Of a stretch of DNA of 64,000 nt, positions 44,562 to 56,311 are shown in pieces. Position 1 is the stretch's first letter. Every line of letters begins with the position of its first letter. Under the pieces are notes generated by a model. The model searched no databases and was not told the DNA's origin. It saw only the letters and a list, made by a program, of their open reading frames with translations. Source of the DNA: Nilaparvata lugens (Eukaryota; Arthropoda; Insecta; Hemiptera; Delphacidae); contig NC_052505.1 in the NCBI RefSeq assembly GCF_014356525.2, positions 20,377,318 through 20,441,317 of the forward strand. Reading direction: 5' to 3'. Both the position numbers and the translations under genes were made by a program.

Positions 44562-44790
44562 TGTTCGACGTATAAGACTACATAAATGAATAAACAAATG
44601 AAAATAATAGGCCTAAATAATTTTATGACTGTCCTGGCGATGAAGTCTCATGGCTGCATCTCAAAAGAATGTACGACGTGGAAGACTACATGAATGAATA
44701 AATAAATTAAAATAATAGGCCTAAGATAATAATTTTATGACTTGTCCTGGCTATGGATTTTGAGAGATGGCTACGGCTGCAACTCAAAAT
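44562..44790 (+). repeat. Two-unit tandem duplication, about 110 bp
   Basis: GTACGACGTGGAAGACTACA at 44669 repeats the text at 44566-44583 (GTTCGACGTATAAGACTACA). Both are followed by TGAATAAA, AATAATAGGCCTAA and TTTTATGACT. Non-coding. Confidence 0.7.
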
Positions 44791-44885
44791 AACCATTATT
44801 GGCTGCAACTTATCAGTAGAGTTAGAATCGCTGTGATGATTTCCAACCTCTGATAGGAGAAGGAACCAAAAGAAGAAGATAATAC
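44790..44885 (+). pseudogene. RTE-like retrotransposon 3' tip
   Basis: AGAGTTAGAATCGCTGTGATG then ATTTCCAACCTCTGATAGG translates RVRIAVMISNL, the same C-terminal tip as G2 (SKVKIALMIANL). It is followed by an AAGAAGAAG tail. An extreme 5' truncation. Confidence 0.7.
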
Positions 44886-44980
44886 ATTTGTATTATGAAA
44901 ATCCCTACATAATCGATGTAGAATCAATTATGAAAGTAATATACAAATCACAAGTAATTTGATTCATTGCCAACAACAAT

Positions 44981-45350
44981 TTATTTATTATTATTTATTT
45001 ATTTATTAGAACAGTCACAAACACGATATTTGGAAAGAGAAACAGGCAATATTATTGCCCAAAACTTCTTCAATTCCTTGATTTTGGCACATAAATAGTC
45101 CAAAGTGAGGTTAAGTTTAAAATTTCTGTTTTCACCAAAGATTAACACTCAGAGAATACGTATTCGAGATAATGACTGATGAATTTTGAATTTCGACGGG
45201 TTGATAAGAGCCGGAAATAGCACTAAACAATCCGAAAGTTTCAATAATATTGAAATAAACTTGAAAATTTTGAGCAGAAAAATTAAAACTACTATCACTG
45301 CAACTATCAGCTGTTATTATTTAGCCAATTTTGCCAATTCAACATTTTAG
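44981..45350 (-). mobile_element. Retroposon end J, copy J2
   Basis: TTATTATTTATTTATTTATT tail complement at the left, then GGCAATATTATTGCCCAAAAC and AATAGTCCAAAGTGAGGTTA, aligning loosely with J1 and the module in C1. Non-coding. Confidence 0.55.
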
Positions 45351-48300
45351 AATGTTGATAATCTCCTATAATCAGATCTCAGGTTAACAAGTGGATCAGG
45401 CCTTATACGAGTAAAACTCACATTTCTCCATCAAATTCCTCTTTGAGGTTTGTTTTCACATTGCAAATAATAATCTTAGAATTAATAGAATAGTTGCAGA
45501 TCAGTAAAATATGTTTACTCAATTCGTTCATATTATGTCTATGTTATTAATCGTATAATATTAATTCCAAAATACGTCCTGCTGTATCAGTCAGTTTCTA
45601 CTGAACTGAGTGACTTCTTTTTCTAGTGACTCCATACTGAAAGACTTAAGAGAGTTTATTGAAGTGTGCAAGAATGGATATTGATGAATTAATTGAATAA
45701 ATAATATATTTTCAATGAAAAAGTTTTGTTATGTGAAGTCGAAAGAAATGAAGGCTGTACTTTAGTATAAGAAATGAACTAACACGCATTTGAAAAGTTT
45801 TATAACATTATTTATTGAAATGAAGAGAATCATATTCTAACGTTGGAAGAAACAAAACTTGGTATAATAGATTCACCTCGTGATGATTTATATCTGAGTG
45901 ACAGTAGGCCTACTGTATCATAGTAGATGCCTTTTCCGTTCATAGAATCTGCGCGCATTTGTCAATTTGAGCATTTGTCACAGTGTGCGTTTGTCTCTGT
46001 GCACATTTGTCACTGTGCATTTGTCACGATGCACCGGTTACTGATGCAATGATTGATAGTTATTGCATTTATTTGCCGACATGAGAGATATAATAAATCG
46101 AGTGTGAATAATTTGAAAACAATACAATAATTGATTATAATGTTAAAATGAGATAACAGCATGTCTACAAAGTAGGCATGTCTACAGTTCAGTAGTTTGT
46201 TTGAGAAGTATTGGGAGGAGCAAGAATAATAACAGAAAAGTCTGTTTTTTACATTTCATTACTGTAACAGTTTTCCTGATGTAATACTATAAGATGTGTC
46301 TGTTAGAGCTATGTAGAAAAACTGTTAATCAGATAATGCATCCAACACTGATAATGAACAGTCTCTAAACAGTTTGCACATTACAGTATAAAGCCCTAAG
46401 ATTCTCGAAAAAAATTAAATAGAATAGCTGCCTTTATTTTCACCTAGGAGGGCGGAGTTAGGGCGCAGCCGGCCACTCTTTTAGAGGGGGATATAGAGTT
46501 TCAGAGTTCTTAGATATAGAGTTTACCATTTCTTGATAATCGATAATTCTGTTATAAATACTTGCTAATTTTAATTCAATTTCCAGTCTCCAGACAGATT
46601 ACGTATTACAGTATTAAGCACTACGATTCTCAAAAATCAGAGAACAGATCTTTCAAAGCTCTATTAGCTTTATCAGCTTTCGATACTATATACTATATAC
46701 AAAAACATTATATGTATAAAACATTGATAATTATGATACATTTCCGTGTTGATTATTGACAAATACACAATCGTAACATCGATTAATTAGGTTGTTGGTG
46801 AATAGGCCTAATAGAGATATTATTGTTGCACATCACTGGTTCACAGTTATCTAGGAAATGACATAGAAAACAATCATTGAACAGGAAAAGTATTCTGAGG
46901 ACAGACACGGTCAATGATCATTGATTGAAAAGTAATTTGTTTAAAATTAGACAAGGTCACTTTTACAATACATTATTTGAAAATGTCTAATAATCTCAGA
47001 GTTGATACATTCCGTGTGTACTATGCTCTTGATATAATCTATTTATTATGGAAGCTGTTCATTTTAGATGTCCAAAGATTGATGGATGTCTGGGAGGTTC
47101 TGAGGTATTTATAGTATTCACACTATGACAATAATTCTTCATCATGATATTATAATTATGTGTATAATTGAAGAATTGGTTAATTAATTATGGCTGCAAT
47201 CATAATATTCAAACTGAAATTGGACTTGAATTTTGATGCAAATATGCAACATAGTAATCACGCTGAAATTGGGATTCAATTGCCAAAACGTCATAAATAT
47301 TACAAAATGAATTCCAATGAGACTAAAATACCATAACATCAATATTAATATTTCTTGATGTAAGTCTTGCCAATTGGGAGGTATTGAGTAAGAATGGCTA
47401 TTTCACGAGGCTTGGTGGTTTTGTCTCATAAAAACAGGAAAAAACTCCATCCTTCTTCCTATCCTCCTCATATTAGTATGTCGCCCTTAAAAAGTTTTTA
47501 ATTTTCCAGAAATTCAGTTTTTCTTCTTTTCAACTTGCTCTAACTCATGAAGCTCTTATCCCCTCTTCCTTATTATACTTATCATATTATATACTTATTA
47601 TTATACCTTCTCATTATACTTCCTGATTATATTTTTCTATCCTCATTCTTCATTAGCTTCATTATCAGTCCCTCATTATCTCAATCCACCCAAATATAGA
47701 ATGGATCAAATGAATAATAAATGTCAACTCTCTCAAATAATACTTTTATTGTGATTGTGTGGCAGAGAGGACCTAGAGTCCTAAATCCGCCCTCAATAAA
47801 GACAATTAACCAATTCAATCAAATTCTCTTTGGATGGAAAGTAAAATTCAGCCAAATAAACCCCAATTGATTGATGCGCATGTGAGAATTTCATTACAGG
47901 CATCATTTCAAGTGTCAATTGGCATGCATATTGAGACTCATGCGAGTGAAAGTGTTTTGCTTCTGGATATTATACTTCTATTATTGACAAATCAACTTTC
48001 TAGATTCTCATAGAATATTGCAAATACAGGTGTCACTTGATGAAATGAATAGTACCTTTCCTTGCTTGATTGTCAATTATAATAATAGTTTTCGAAGACC
48101 GATTTCCCAATACAATGTCGAAGCCTCGAAGGTCGAAGGAATTCTTGATGTGTAAGAGTGAGTGAGTTCAACTGTTATTGGATTTTTGTATTAAAGTCGA
48201 ATATTCGAATACGAATTAAATGAACGTGCTGTATGCCCAGGTAATTTAGAATGTTTGGCAATGAAAGAAACAGATACAGTGACTGAATACAAAGTTCTTT

Positions 48301-48414
48301 TGATGTGTGAAAGTGGTCAAGTTAAACTGTCGGTATTGTTCGTATTTTAATATCACAGTCACATATTTTCAATATCTATAACTCATCAAATAAAATTTAA
48401 GAATTTGCTTATAC
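45351..48414. other. No gene seen (intron 1); minor repeats
   Basis: About 3 kb of AT-rich unique DNA. GCATTTGTCA-type units recur five times at 45953-46031. Bases 46438-46478 are oddly GC-rich (GGGCGGAGTTAGGGCGCAGCC). TGTGGCAGAGAGGACCTAGA with TCCTAAATCCGCCCTC at 47759-47793 resembles the 3' end of a non-LTR retroposon. No host exon seen. Confidence 0.4.
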
Positions 48415-48741
48415 ATGTACGGAATAGGAAATACACAAATACGCACCATCACGTCTGAACTAATGGACTTGGAAATTTGCACATAGATTCTCAATCTCCC
48501 TAGGATGGTTATGAGCCTATTTCAAATTCTTCAAGATTTCAGTAGGTCAAGTTTTCAGTTCGTCAAGTTTCCAATTGGACCCTTGCGGAGCACTGGTTAC
48601 CTGCTAGTAGGAAATAAAATGAACATGTAGCCTATTTTAAAATTCTTCAAGATTTCAGTAGGTCAAGTTTTCAGTTTTGTCATGTTTTCAGTTTTGTCAT
48701 GTTTATAATCAGACCCTTGCGGAGCACGGGTTACCTGCTAG
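48415..48741 (+). mobile_element. Helitron-like family N, copy N2, with doubled 3' end
   Basis: The body CATCACGTCTGAACTAATGGA matches N1. The 3' end, ACCCTTGC-GGA-GCACGGGT hairpin then TACCTGCTAG, occurs twice. The ends are at 48607 (before T) and 48741 (before G). The second follows a repeat of CTTCAAGATTTCAGTAGGTC. Hairpin plus CTAG is the canonical Helitron terminus. Non-coding. Confidence 0.75.
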
Positions 48742-49303
48742 GAGGGAGTAAAATGAACATGTAGTATGCCCAGGTAATTCCGAGTATTTTGAATTGAAAG
48801 AAACTGATACAGTAATCGAATAAATTATTATAATTATCTTCATGTATGAATGAGGTACAGTGAACATGTAGATGTGTTTTTATTTTCATATCACAGTCAC
48901 ATAGTTTAATACTAAATAACATAAACGTGCAGTTTAGAACGTTTAGGTAATTCCAATGTACCTAGAATACTAGAATTCTAGGTACCTTGAGTAATAAGCA
49001 TACGGTACAAATCAAATATTGATAATCGTATATAAAACTTATAGTCGAAGCTATTCTGTAAGCAATCCACATCGAGTTAAGGAGATGTTCCTTCGTAGGC
49101 GCCGTGTATCAACATTGACCCGATTACGATGATATGGAGGTCACCAGCCTAACATGAAGCAAAGAAGTAGGCTCGGGAGGGTCAAGGTGAACGCCTAACC
49201 TGCCTCAATATCAAGAAGCGTCTACCGCTCACTTTGTCACAATCTTCATGGCATTTGTCACCTCGAATTATAATCCAATGGAAAGTCATTTCATCTTTAG
49301 GCT
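48742..49303. other. No gene seen (intron 1)
   Basis: Text AGTAAAATGAACATGTAGTA with TGCCCAGGTAATTC at 48748-48782 repeats that near 48220-48246. Bases 49080-49210 are GC-richer and unique but not assignable. Confidence 0.4.
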
Positions 49304-50042
49304 TAATATCGGGGGACCGAGCTTTGCTCTGGAGTGTAAAAGCATAGACAATTTGTAACGAAAGATTGAATTTATAGTTTATATTTATTTATTCATTTTC
49401 TCAGTCGTACAATTATTTTCACAGTTATATGAGGAGGCACAACAGGCTTATGCCCAAAACTGTCCCTCCTCAAATTTATACTACAGTCCAAATCAAAATC
49501 TAGGTTAAGCTACTATCACTCATCAAAATAACAATTTATTCACATTTCAAAAAACAAACACATCATCAATTACAAATGGATATACTATGAATTTGATTTA
49601 GAATGATATACTATGTTTGCTACAATATTTGTTAATATACTATTTACTATTCTACACTAACAGCATCTATTTACTATTTTGGACTCTCTGAAGTAAACAT
49701 GTTCTCTAAAAAGAAGAGAAATAAACGAAAATAAGTTTTTCTTTCTGAATTTTTCTTCTCGTGAGATCAGTTGAATGATCCCACACAAGCACTCGTTCAC
49801 TCACTTCCATCGACAGACGACAAAATTTCCAGCTGTTTTTCCAAGGACTTATTAATCCTTGTAATGACATTCAGCGAATTATCTCAGGGTTGAGACCTAG
49901 TGCAATCGAATTTTCATATCATAAACCTACTTTGTTCCAAATTTCGTGAGAATCGTTAAAGCCGTTTTCGAGATCCGGTCACATACATATACATGAACAT
50001 GAAAACATATAAACAGAAATTGCTCGTTAAATAGCATAGGAT
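49304..50042 (-). mobile_element. Helitron-like family C, copy C5, carrying a J retroposon
   Basis: Minus-strand copy starting TCCTATGCTATTTAACGAGC after A at 50042 and ending in CCCCGATAT before T at 49304. Inside, a TTTATTTATTCATT tail and GGCACAACAGGCTTATGCCC identify a J retroposon. Hairpin region altered. Non-coding. Confidence 0.78.
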
Positions 50043-50951
50043 TAGTCTTTCAACTTGTCACTTCAAGTAAATCCACTGGAATCCAAGTAATGTAAATCCA
50101 GACGTGGAGGTTATTGATAAAAAATTATCCTTTCCAATTTTTCATGAATATTCTAATTGGAATCTGTTGTTAATGATCGTGGACTTTAAGAAACCTGTTG
50201 GAAGGAATTGTAAATTCTGTTAAACCTTCATTGATCTGACATTGATGCAAATAAAATCGAGCACAAATAAATATGTTGAATTATTCAAAAAGTAGATAAC
50301 CAGGCTTGATAGGTGCAGTGAGTATAGAATGTATATTCTATACTGTGTGTGTGTATTATTTTTCAGTTGAAAACTTGTTTTTATTTGTATGAATATGTTT
50401 TATGTTATGTATTTTCTTTGACTGAGAATAAACATTTTATTTATTTTATTTATCTGAGTATAGAATGTAATAGAATGTACATTCTATACTCACTGGATAG
50501 GAGTAACCTCGATTCACAATTCATCTGTAAAAATTGAGATCACAGTTTTAAGCCAAATTCTTGTCTGTTGAGTTATAATTATGAGATTCAATAGAACTTA
50601 TCAAGGTCAATGTCAATCGATTTATGGGATATAAATATTAATATGATGCTTCTCAATGAACATAAAACGTCCATTCATAAAACGAATAACGTAAAACGTC
50701 TTTTAAGGGAACGTCGAAAGGGGGGGGGGTCGAAGAGTATAAAACTGATGACGCAAATTATTTTGAAATTCAATAGTAAAATGAGATATGTATCTTTATT
50801 ATAGGGAGTGCAGAGAAGTATCGTAATTATTTCGATGATTTCAACTTGGGCCATTAAATCTTGTCTGAGAATCGATACTCTCCTATTCAATTTTTAAGAT
50901 TTCCAGCATTCCTGAAAAATTCATATACTCCAGTGAATCACGAGCTTATTG
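50043..50951. other. No gene seen; hairpin pair and retroposon-like tail
   Basis: CAGTGAGTATAGAATGTATA at 50317 and its complement ACATTCTATACTCACTGG at 50479-50496 form an inverted pair. They enclose sequence that ends in AATAAACATTTTATTTATTT, a retroposon-like 3' end (50430-50450). A run of nine G lies at 50720-50728. Confidence 0.45.
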
Positions 50952-51595
50952 CTATAGTGAGGTCCACGCTATAATGGCAGTGTTTGATTAGCAATGGTAT
51001 TGCTATCCTTGTCTATCATCTAACAAAGCGGATAGCGCTATCTCTTCCTCGATTTGCTCTGTTGCCAGATCGTCTTATTAAATTATTAAATTATTCAAAA
51101 AAATATAATTCCTTGCTTAATAAAATATAATTGATTATTTTAAACGAGAATGATCCGTTAAAATTACTGCAATAAACCTGTATAAGTCTATAAAATTAAT
51201 GATTAATTAACAAAATATTTCATCTTGATCGTGAAAATTCATTATTAAATTATTGAAAAATATAATCTCTTGCCTATTAAAATATAATTGATTATTTTAA
51301 ACGATAATAAACCGTTAATATTACTTCAATAAACCTGTATAAGTCTGTAGAATTAATAATTGATTACGGGTAACAAAATATTTAATCTTAATTATAAAAA
51401 TTCATTATGAAATTATTGAAAAAATATAATTCCCTACTTAGTAAAATATAATTGATTATTTTAAACGATAATGAACCGTTAATATTACATCAATAAACCT
51501 GTATCAGCTACCGTTTAAAAAGGCATATTGACAGGATCGGCAAAGTTTTTCTTATATCTTCCTCCACTGCCATTATAACGTGGACCTCACTATAG
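50952..51595. mobile_element. TIR element family T, copy T3 (uninterrupted)
   Basis: Near-perfect 30-bp inverted ends starting CTATAGTGAGGTCCACG and continuing TATAATGGCAGTG. The interior holds GATAGCGCTATC and a three-unit tandem repeat of about 160 bp (starts 51088, 51247, 51410). It shows the state of the element before the insertions seen in T2. TA at each tip would fit a Tc1/mariner-type target, but no transposase is present. Confidence 0.9.
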
Positions 51596-51915
51596 TGATT
51601 CATTTAACAATACAAAGCTACCAAGTAAGGAAAGTAATTATGTATTTTTCTATTTTAACTTGAATCATTTCCAACGTAAGCAAAAACCGATATACCCTCC
51701 TATCAGGTTGGCTGCCGCAATGTTAAAATGAAACCCATCCCACTTGAGCCACGAGAGATGAACAATGCACATTACTCAAAAATATAAGAATATTCATAAT
51801 ATTGCACCAAAACCTCCATAAAACCATAAATATAAAAAAATGGTGAGGATCACCGGCTATCATCATGGCCTACAGAGAATGTACTCATTCCCAATAGGTC
51901 ATGTGTATTGCATGT
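51596..51915. other. No gene seen (intron 1)
   Basis: Short unique spacer between T3 and C6. Confidence 0.45.
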
Positions 51916-52819
51916 ATCCTATTATATTGAGCGAGCAATTTCTGTATTTATATATCTGGTTATTTCTATATTTCGTTATTTTTATATCTGGCTATTTTTA
52001 TATCTGGCTATTTATGTTTTACGGTTCTTGAAAACGGCTCTAACGATTTTCACGAAATTTCGAACATAGTAGGCTTATGATAATATAAAGATTCGATTGC
52101 ACTAGGTCTCATTCTTTGGAAAACAGATGATAATTACGTCGTCTCTCGATAACAGAAGATGCATGTGCCTGTGTGGAAGAGAGACAGAATTATTTCCAGC
52201 TGTGTAAATCATAATCAATCAGCGAGAAATTTTATCTAGCTAGACAATTTAATCGATTTGATCAACATAATCTGATTTGTTGACATGACAGGATAAACCT
52301 CCTAAACCAGAGTATATCATAATTTTTAAATTTGATCATTATTTGACAATTCCAAGTCTAAGTAGTCTAAAGTAGTGAGTGTTATTTTGTTATTCAATTT
52401 GGTTTGTATATAATCTAAATTATAAATGTTTTGTTCTTGAATGTTTGAATAGAAAATTAAACCTGAATTCAAGTGTATGGAACATAACCTACTTTCTGGA
52501 CTATTTATAGTGTACAAATCAAAATTCAGGAAAGAAACAGTTTTGGGCTGTGCCTGTTAGTACTTCCCCAATCATGGCTAAGCTCTAGCCGATATGCTCC
52601 CCCTGTTATCTCAGTTATTATTGAAGATATCCACTCAATTTTTTTTTTAAATGAAAGAGGAAGACAAAATGAAGCGCGCTAGCATATTTTTATACCATTT
52701 GATTCAATTTAAATATTATAAATAGCTTTATAATTTTAGCTTTACAATTTTAAAGAATTGTGTTCGGTTTATCAAAAGTCAATAAGTAAATAACGAGCGA
52801 AGCTCGGTGCCCCGATATT
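51916..52819 (+). mobile_element. Helitron-like family C, copy C6 (long subfamily)
   Basis: Begins TCCTATTATATTGAGCGAGC after A and ends CGAGCGAAGCTCGGTGCCCC then GATAT before T. TATATCTGG(T/C)TATTT is repeated four times at 51951-52012. The middle carries the J-like module (GAAACAGTTTTGGGCTGTGCC, inverse orientation) at the same place as C1 and C7. About 904 bp, non-coding. Confidence 0.85.
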
Positions 52820-53382
52820 TATTCATTCATCAGTGTGAAGATAGTAATAATATACATAGAATGTTGATTGTCCAATCCTCCTATCCAATGCTGTAACCTT
52901 TCCAGCTTTCCTAAATTTTAATTTATATACTTGAGTGCATCAGTATCTTACTGCTTGTGAGTAGAACTTATTCCATTGTAACAAAGCGAGAACTGCGGCA
53001 AGCCGAGGCAAGGCAACGCTAATCGGAGGATGAGGACGAGCCTCTTTTGTATTCGACTTGTGGTCTGTATGTGATACGTCGCTTGGTGTAGGAGTCGCCT
53101 TCCGTAGTCACAAGTCAGTCAGAAGCCAGCGTAGAATTGAACTGCCTTTCTGTGAGTCTGGGTCGTGGCTTTCTTGATCAGTCCTAATGATAATATCCTT
53201 GCCTCTTTCGCCTGGACGATTCCGGTTTCACGGCGCAGAAAAAAGAATATTGCGCTCTGCCAAATCGTCTTCTGTCTTTGTTACACTATTGTTGTCTCTT
53301 TTGAAGAGGGAGAGAACTAATAGATGATTTTCCATATGAAGAATAATAGAAGAACTGAGAACTAATAGATGATTCCGTATAA
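52820..53382. other. Unique GC-richer sequence (intron 1)
   Basis: Bases 52980-53240 are GC-richer and unrepeated in the window. No codon-like signal with splice sites can be argued, so it may be an intronic regulatory element or an old insertion. Confidence 0.35.
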
Positions 53383-53560
53383 AATAAATAGAAATAGAAA
53401 TAGAACTCAAAATAAAAATATAAATATAAATATAACTATAATATAATATAAATATATAAATATAATTATAAATATAAATATAATATAAATATAAATATAA
53501 ATGAAAACAGAAATAGATATAGAAATAGAAATAGAAATAGAAATATATTTATTACCATTT
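53383..53560 (-). repeat. Expanded AT-rich hexamer tract, probable retroposon tail
   Basis: Interspersed AGAAAT and ATAAAT hexamers run for about 170 bases, ending at TTTATTACCATTTGATTTAC. On the minus strand this reads as a retroposon body followed by a TATTTC-type tail that later expanded. Low-complexity frames across it are not genes. Confidence 0.6.
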
Positions 53561-54409
53561 GATTTACAATAAACATTGGTCATTGTCACAAGTATACAAT
53601 CAACAATACAAAAGTCTACACAGCTAAAACACGATTACATCAAAAATTAACTTCTTACTGACTAAAGATGCTGACTATGATGCCACTTGAAATCCAAATT
53701 GAGATCGTATTCCATAATAATTTTTTAATATTGATTAATTGAATGGGTGTAGCTCCGTTTTACACTTTATTCAGGGAACAAGAAGTCTTGTCTGTGATTC
53801 TTTCTGCCTCATGCAGCTTTTAATATACATAGAAAAGATACGAGATACGAAAAGATTGTGGGCGAAGTAGAGGAAATTAGATCCATTACTTCCTATAACC
53901 CAAAAAATGATAATTATTAGCTGAGTTGATTAGAGTGTGAATCCTAATTTATCTATATTTAGTTGAACTGATAATCTAAACTAGATTATTGATTTAGATT
54001 AATAATCTAAACTCTATAATCTATCTAATAATCTAAACTACTTATCTATTTTAAGTCTGCTCAATCCCAGTAGAAGATAGAATCTATAAAATGTATATAG
54101 TATTATATAATTTTATATATATTATACATAATATATAATAATTATATAATTAATATATAATAATTATTATAGTATTATTTAATAACTCTCACTAGGAATT
54201 CCGTGTATGATACAATGCAGTTTCACGCACAATCCTGGAGCAAATGTGGGCATCATCCTCAGTTGAAGCCATCATTAATAATCAGCTTATTACTTGAAAG
54301 TTATGATATCGTCAGATTATCTTTAACCTGTGGAGATTGATTCATTATGAACTCTACATAACCTGTGAACAGTTCATTTTAAATAATAAAATGATTTATT
54401 ATGAATAAA

Positions 54410-54424
<15 letters not shown>
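53561..54424. other. No gene seen (intron 1)
   Basis: AT-rich. Palindromic TATAATTATATAATTAATAT-like text at 54090-54180 and repeated AATCTAAACTA at 53970-54040. TCTA repeats at 54412-54424 lead into element M. Confidence 0.45.
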
Positions 54425-54469
<45 letters not shown>

Positions 54470-54946
54470 GTCTGTTTGTGTGTTAGTTTGTTTGTTCCAT
54501 ATAGACTCGAAAACTACTTGACAGAACGGCATGAAACTTTGGGAATATGTTGTGTGAATATTGGAGATGGTTTCTGACCAGAAATTTTAATAGGGGGGGC
54601 TAATTATAATTATATATTAATCCATTTTACAGACCTAAGTTTTCGAAATTGTCGGCCGAGCGGCTAACGTAGAACGGGAAGATCATCATGATTCAAGTCC
54701 ATGTTGTGATAAAAATTATGATTTAGCATCTAAACTTACCAGCTGTAATAAACACGTCACTCTGTGATAAAATTGTTTACTGGTATTAAAACGGTAGTTT
54801 AAGTACATAGAAAGTCCGTATTGAGATGTAAATATAAATATTGATTGTCAAATGAATTTCATGATTCACCAAATAAAGTCAAGTGTGACATGAGATGATG
54901 AGATACATCGACTTTTTGGCGGTTCGAAGTTTGTCGGGTAAGCTAG
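54425..54946 (+). mobile_element. Helitron M
   Basis: Begins TCTATATATA followed by a long TA run (to 54466) after A, with TCTGTTTGTGTGTTAGTTTG next. Ends GTCGGGTAAGCTAG before T. The penultimate hairpin is eroded (GGCGGTTCGAAGTTTGTCG). 5' TC, 3' CTAG and A/T flanks are canonical. Single copy here, about 522 bp, non-coding. Confidence 0.8.
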
Positions 54947-55277
54947 TTTATTATAATATTTAATTTATTATAATGTTGGAAGCAGTATTAGGCGAATGCA
55001 TTGTGTTTACACCTGAATAATAATTATATTCATTGTCTATGAATGAATAAATGAATAACTGAATAAATTATTAGGTTGTAACTCAAAATGCAATTCTGTG
55101 ATTTGTGCTTTTCATTTTTGTAGTTGATTCAATAGGCATATATAATCTGAACTCCAAACCAACTTTGTATGACGAAATCGATTTGTTATACAAGAGTTCG
55201 CTTTCATTGAGCGGATATGTTAAAGTTTGTTTGTCTGATCATTAGAAGGTATTGTGCTACCAACTCTCTGCACATCG
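54947..55277. other. No gene seen (intron 1)
   Basis: AT-rich unique sequence with no supported feature. Confidence 0.5.
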
Positions 55278-55500
55278 TCAATTCAAAACACTTCTAGTCT
55301 TTTTAAACTCTGCGTTGACATGTTTAACTATTTTCAATGCTATCGTAGCCACTGGCCCGTGAAGAATTGCTAGATTATGATAATTATGTTGAACAGCTCG
55401 GCCTTGTTGGCAAAATCTGACAAAGCTGTTGACGAGAAAAATTATTAAGTTGAACCAATTTGAATATGGGCAGTGCATCATGACAAACACGAGCGTGTAA
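55278..55500 (-). pseudogene. Possible transposon-associated helix-turn-helix remnant
   Basis: The minus-strand frame ends ALKIVKHVNAEFKKTRSVLN. This resembles the end of the helix-turn-helix domain (roughly IVKRFEETGSVL) common in insect mariner-type or DUF4817 proteins. The rest is not alignable by eye, so this is tentative. Confidence 0.25.
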
Positions 55501-55838
55501 CTCGCTTTTCGGACGATTTGCTACGATCAATCACACCGGATATTCAGACATTTCAAACAGTTTTCACCGTCATGCAAACTATTTGAGAAATATGTGGTAT
55601 CACTTTATTGAAATGAGTGTTTTCTGTAATGAAAAGCGCTCACATTTTTCTTATAATTCATTGATGATACATAATCATCCTTGGAATTGTTATAAAATGA
55701 GTGGTCAGAGATCATTCAATAAATTGAAAATTTCAAATAACATTTTTATAACTGCGGTGACACAAAATAGTATAGAATGCAATATTATTGAATAAAAAGA
55801 CTTTATTCTTCTTTTTTCAATATTATTGAATAAAATAA
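55501..55838. other. No gene seen (intron 1)
   Basis: Frame of 70 residues at 55583-55795 without recognised motif; otherwise unassigned. Confidence 0.4.
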
Positions 55839-56311
55839 TAATTGTCAAAAACTACAGATTTCATTGATATGAAATAATCAATAAATTGTCTATTTATTAC
55901 AACTATTAATAGTTCGATTGTTTATCAGAGATTGACAATGGTGTAAAGGGTCCTACATACCTACGGACTTGGTTCGCGGATTTGGCCTGTCTTGGCTCGG
56001 CTCGGGAGGAATCCATGAGTGTGTAGGCGATTTTATTGCGAGCCGAGCCAGGCCAAATCCGACCAAAGCTACTGGCTCGGCTCGGCTCGGCTCGGCTCGG
56101 CTCGGCTCGGGCGAAATCCGTGAGTGTGTAGGCTCACCCGGCCGGACGCGTGTAGTTAACAAAAATCGAGATAGCAAAATTTTGATTTCAAATTCGAATT
56201 CAGCGCCCTCGAATTAGTAAAACAGTTCGGGAGGACTCTAAAATAGTCAAATAACTCTAAAATGAGAGCCGAAACCGGTCTTTCTAACTATCAATAAAAT
56301 TTGTGGTTTTT
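55839..56311. mobile_element. Foldback P2 with an inserted GC-rich element Q
   Basis: AATTGTCAAAAACTACAGATT at left, then TCAGAGATTGACAATGGTGT, and at right CGAAACCGGTCTTTCTAACT with AAATTTGTGGTTTTTG, are family P arms. Between them 55949-56210 is foreign GC-rich DNA. In it, TGAGTGTGTAGGC appears twice and a CTCGG pentamer repeats about seven times (56073-56109). Frames across Q are repeat artefacts. Confidence 0.65.

Noticed and set aside
53407..53589. Ile/Tyr/Ser-rich frame
   Set aside because: Low-complexity hexamer tract; not a protein.
54425..54466. Free-standing TA microsatellite
   Set aside because: It is the 5' part of Helitron M, directly after the TC start.
55953..56217. Two opposed frames rich in Pro, Ser, Arg and Gly
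   Set aside because: They read through a CTCGG pentamer array inside mobile element Q.
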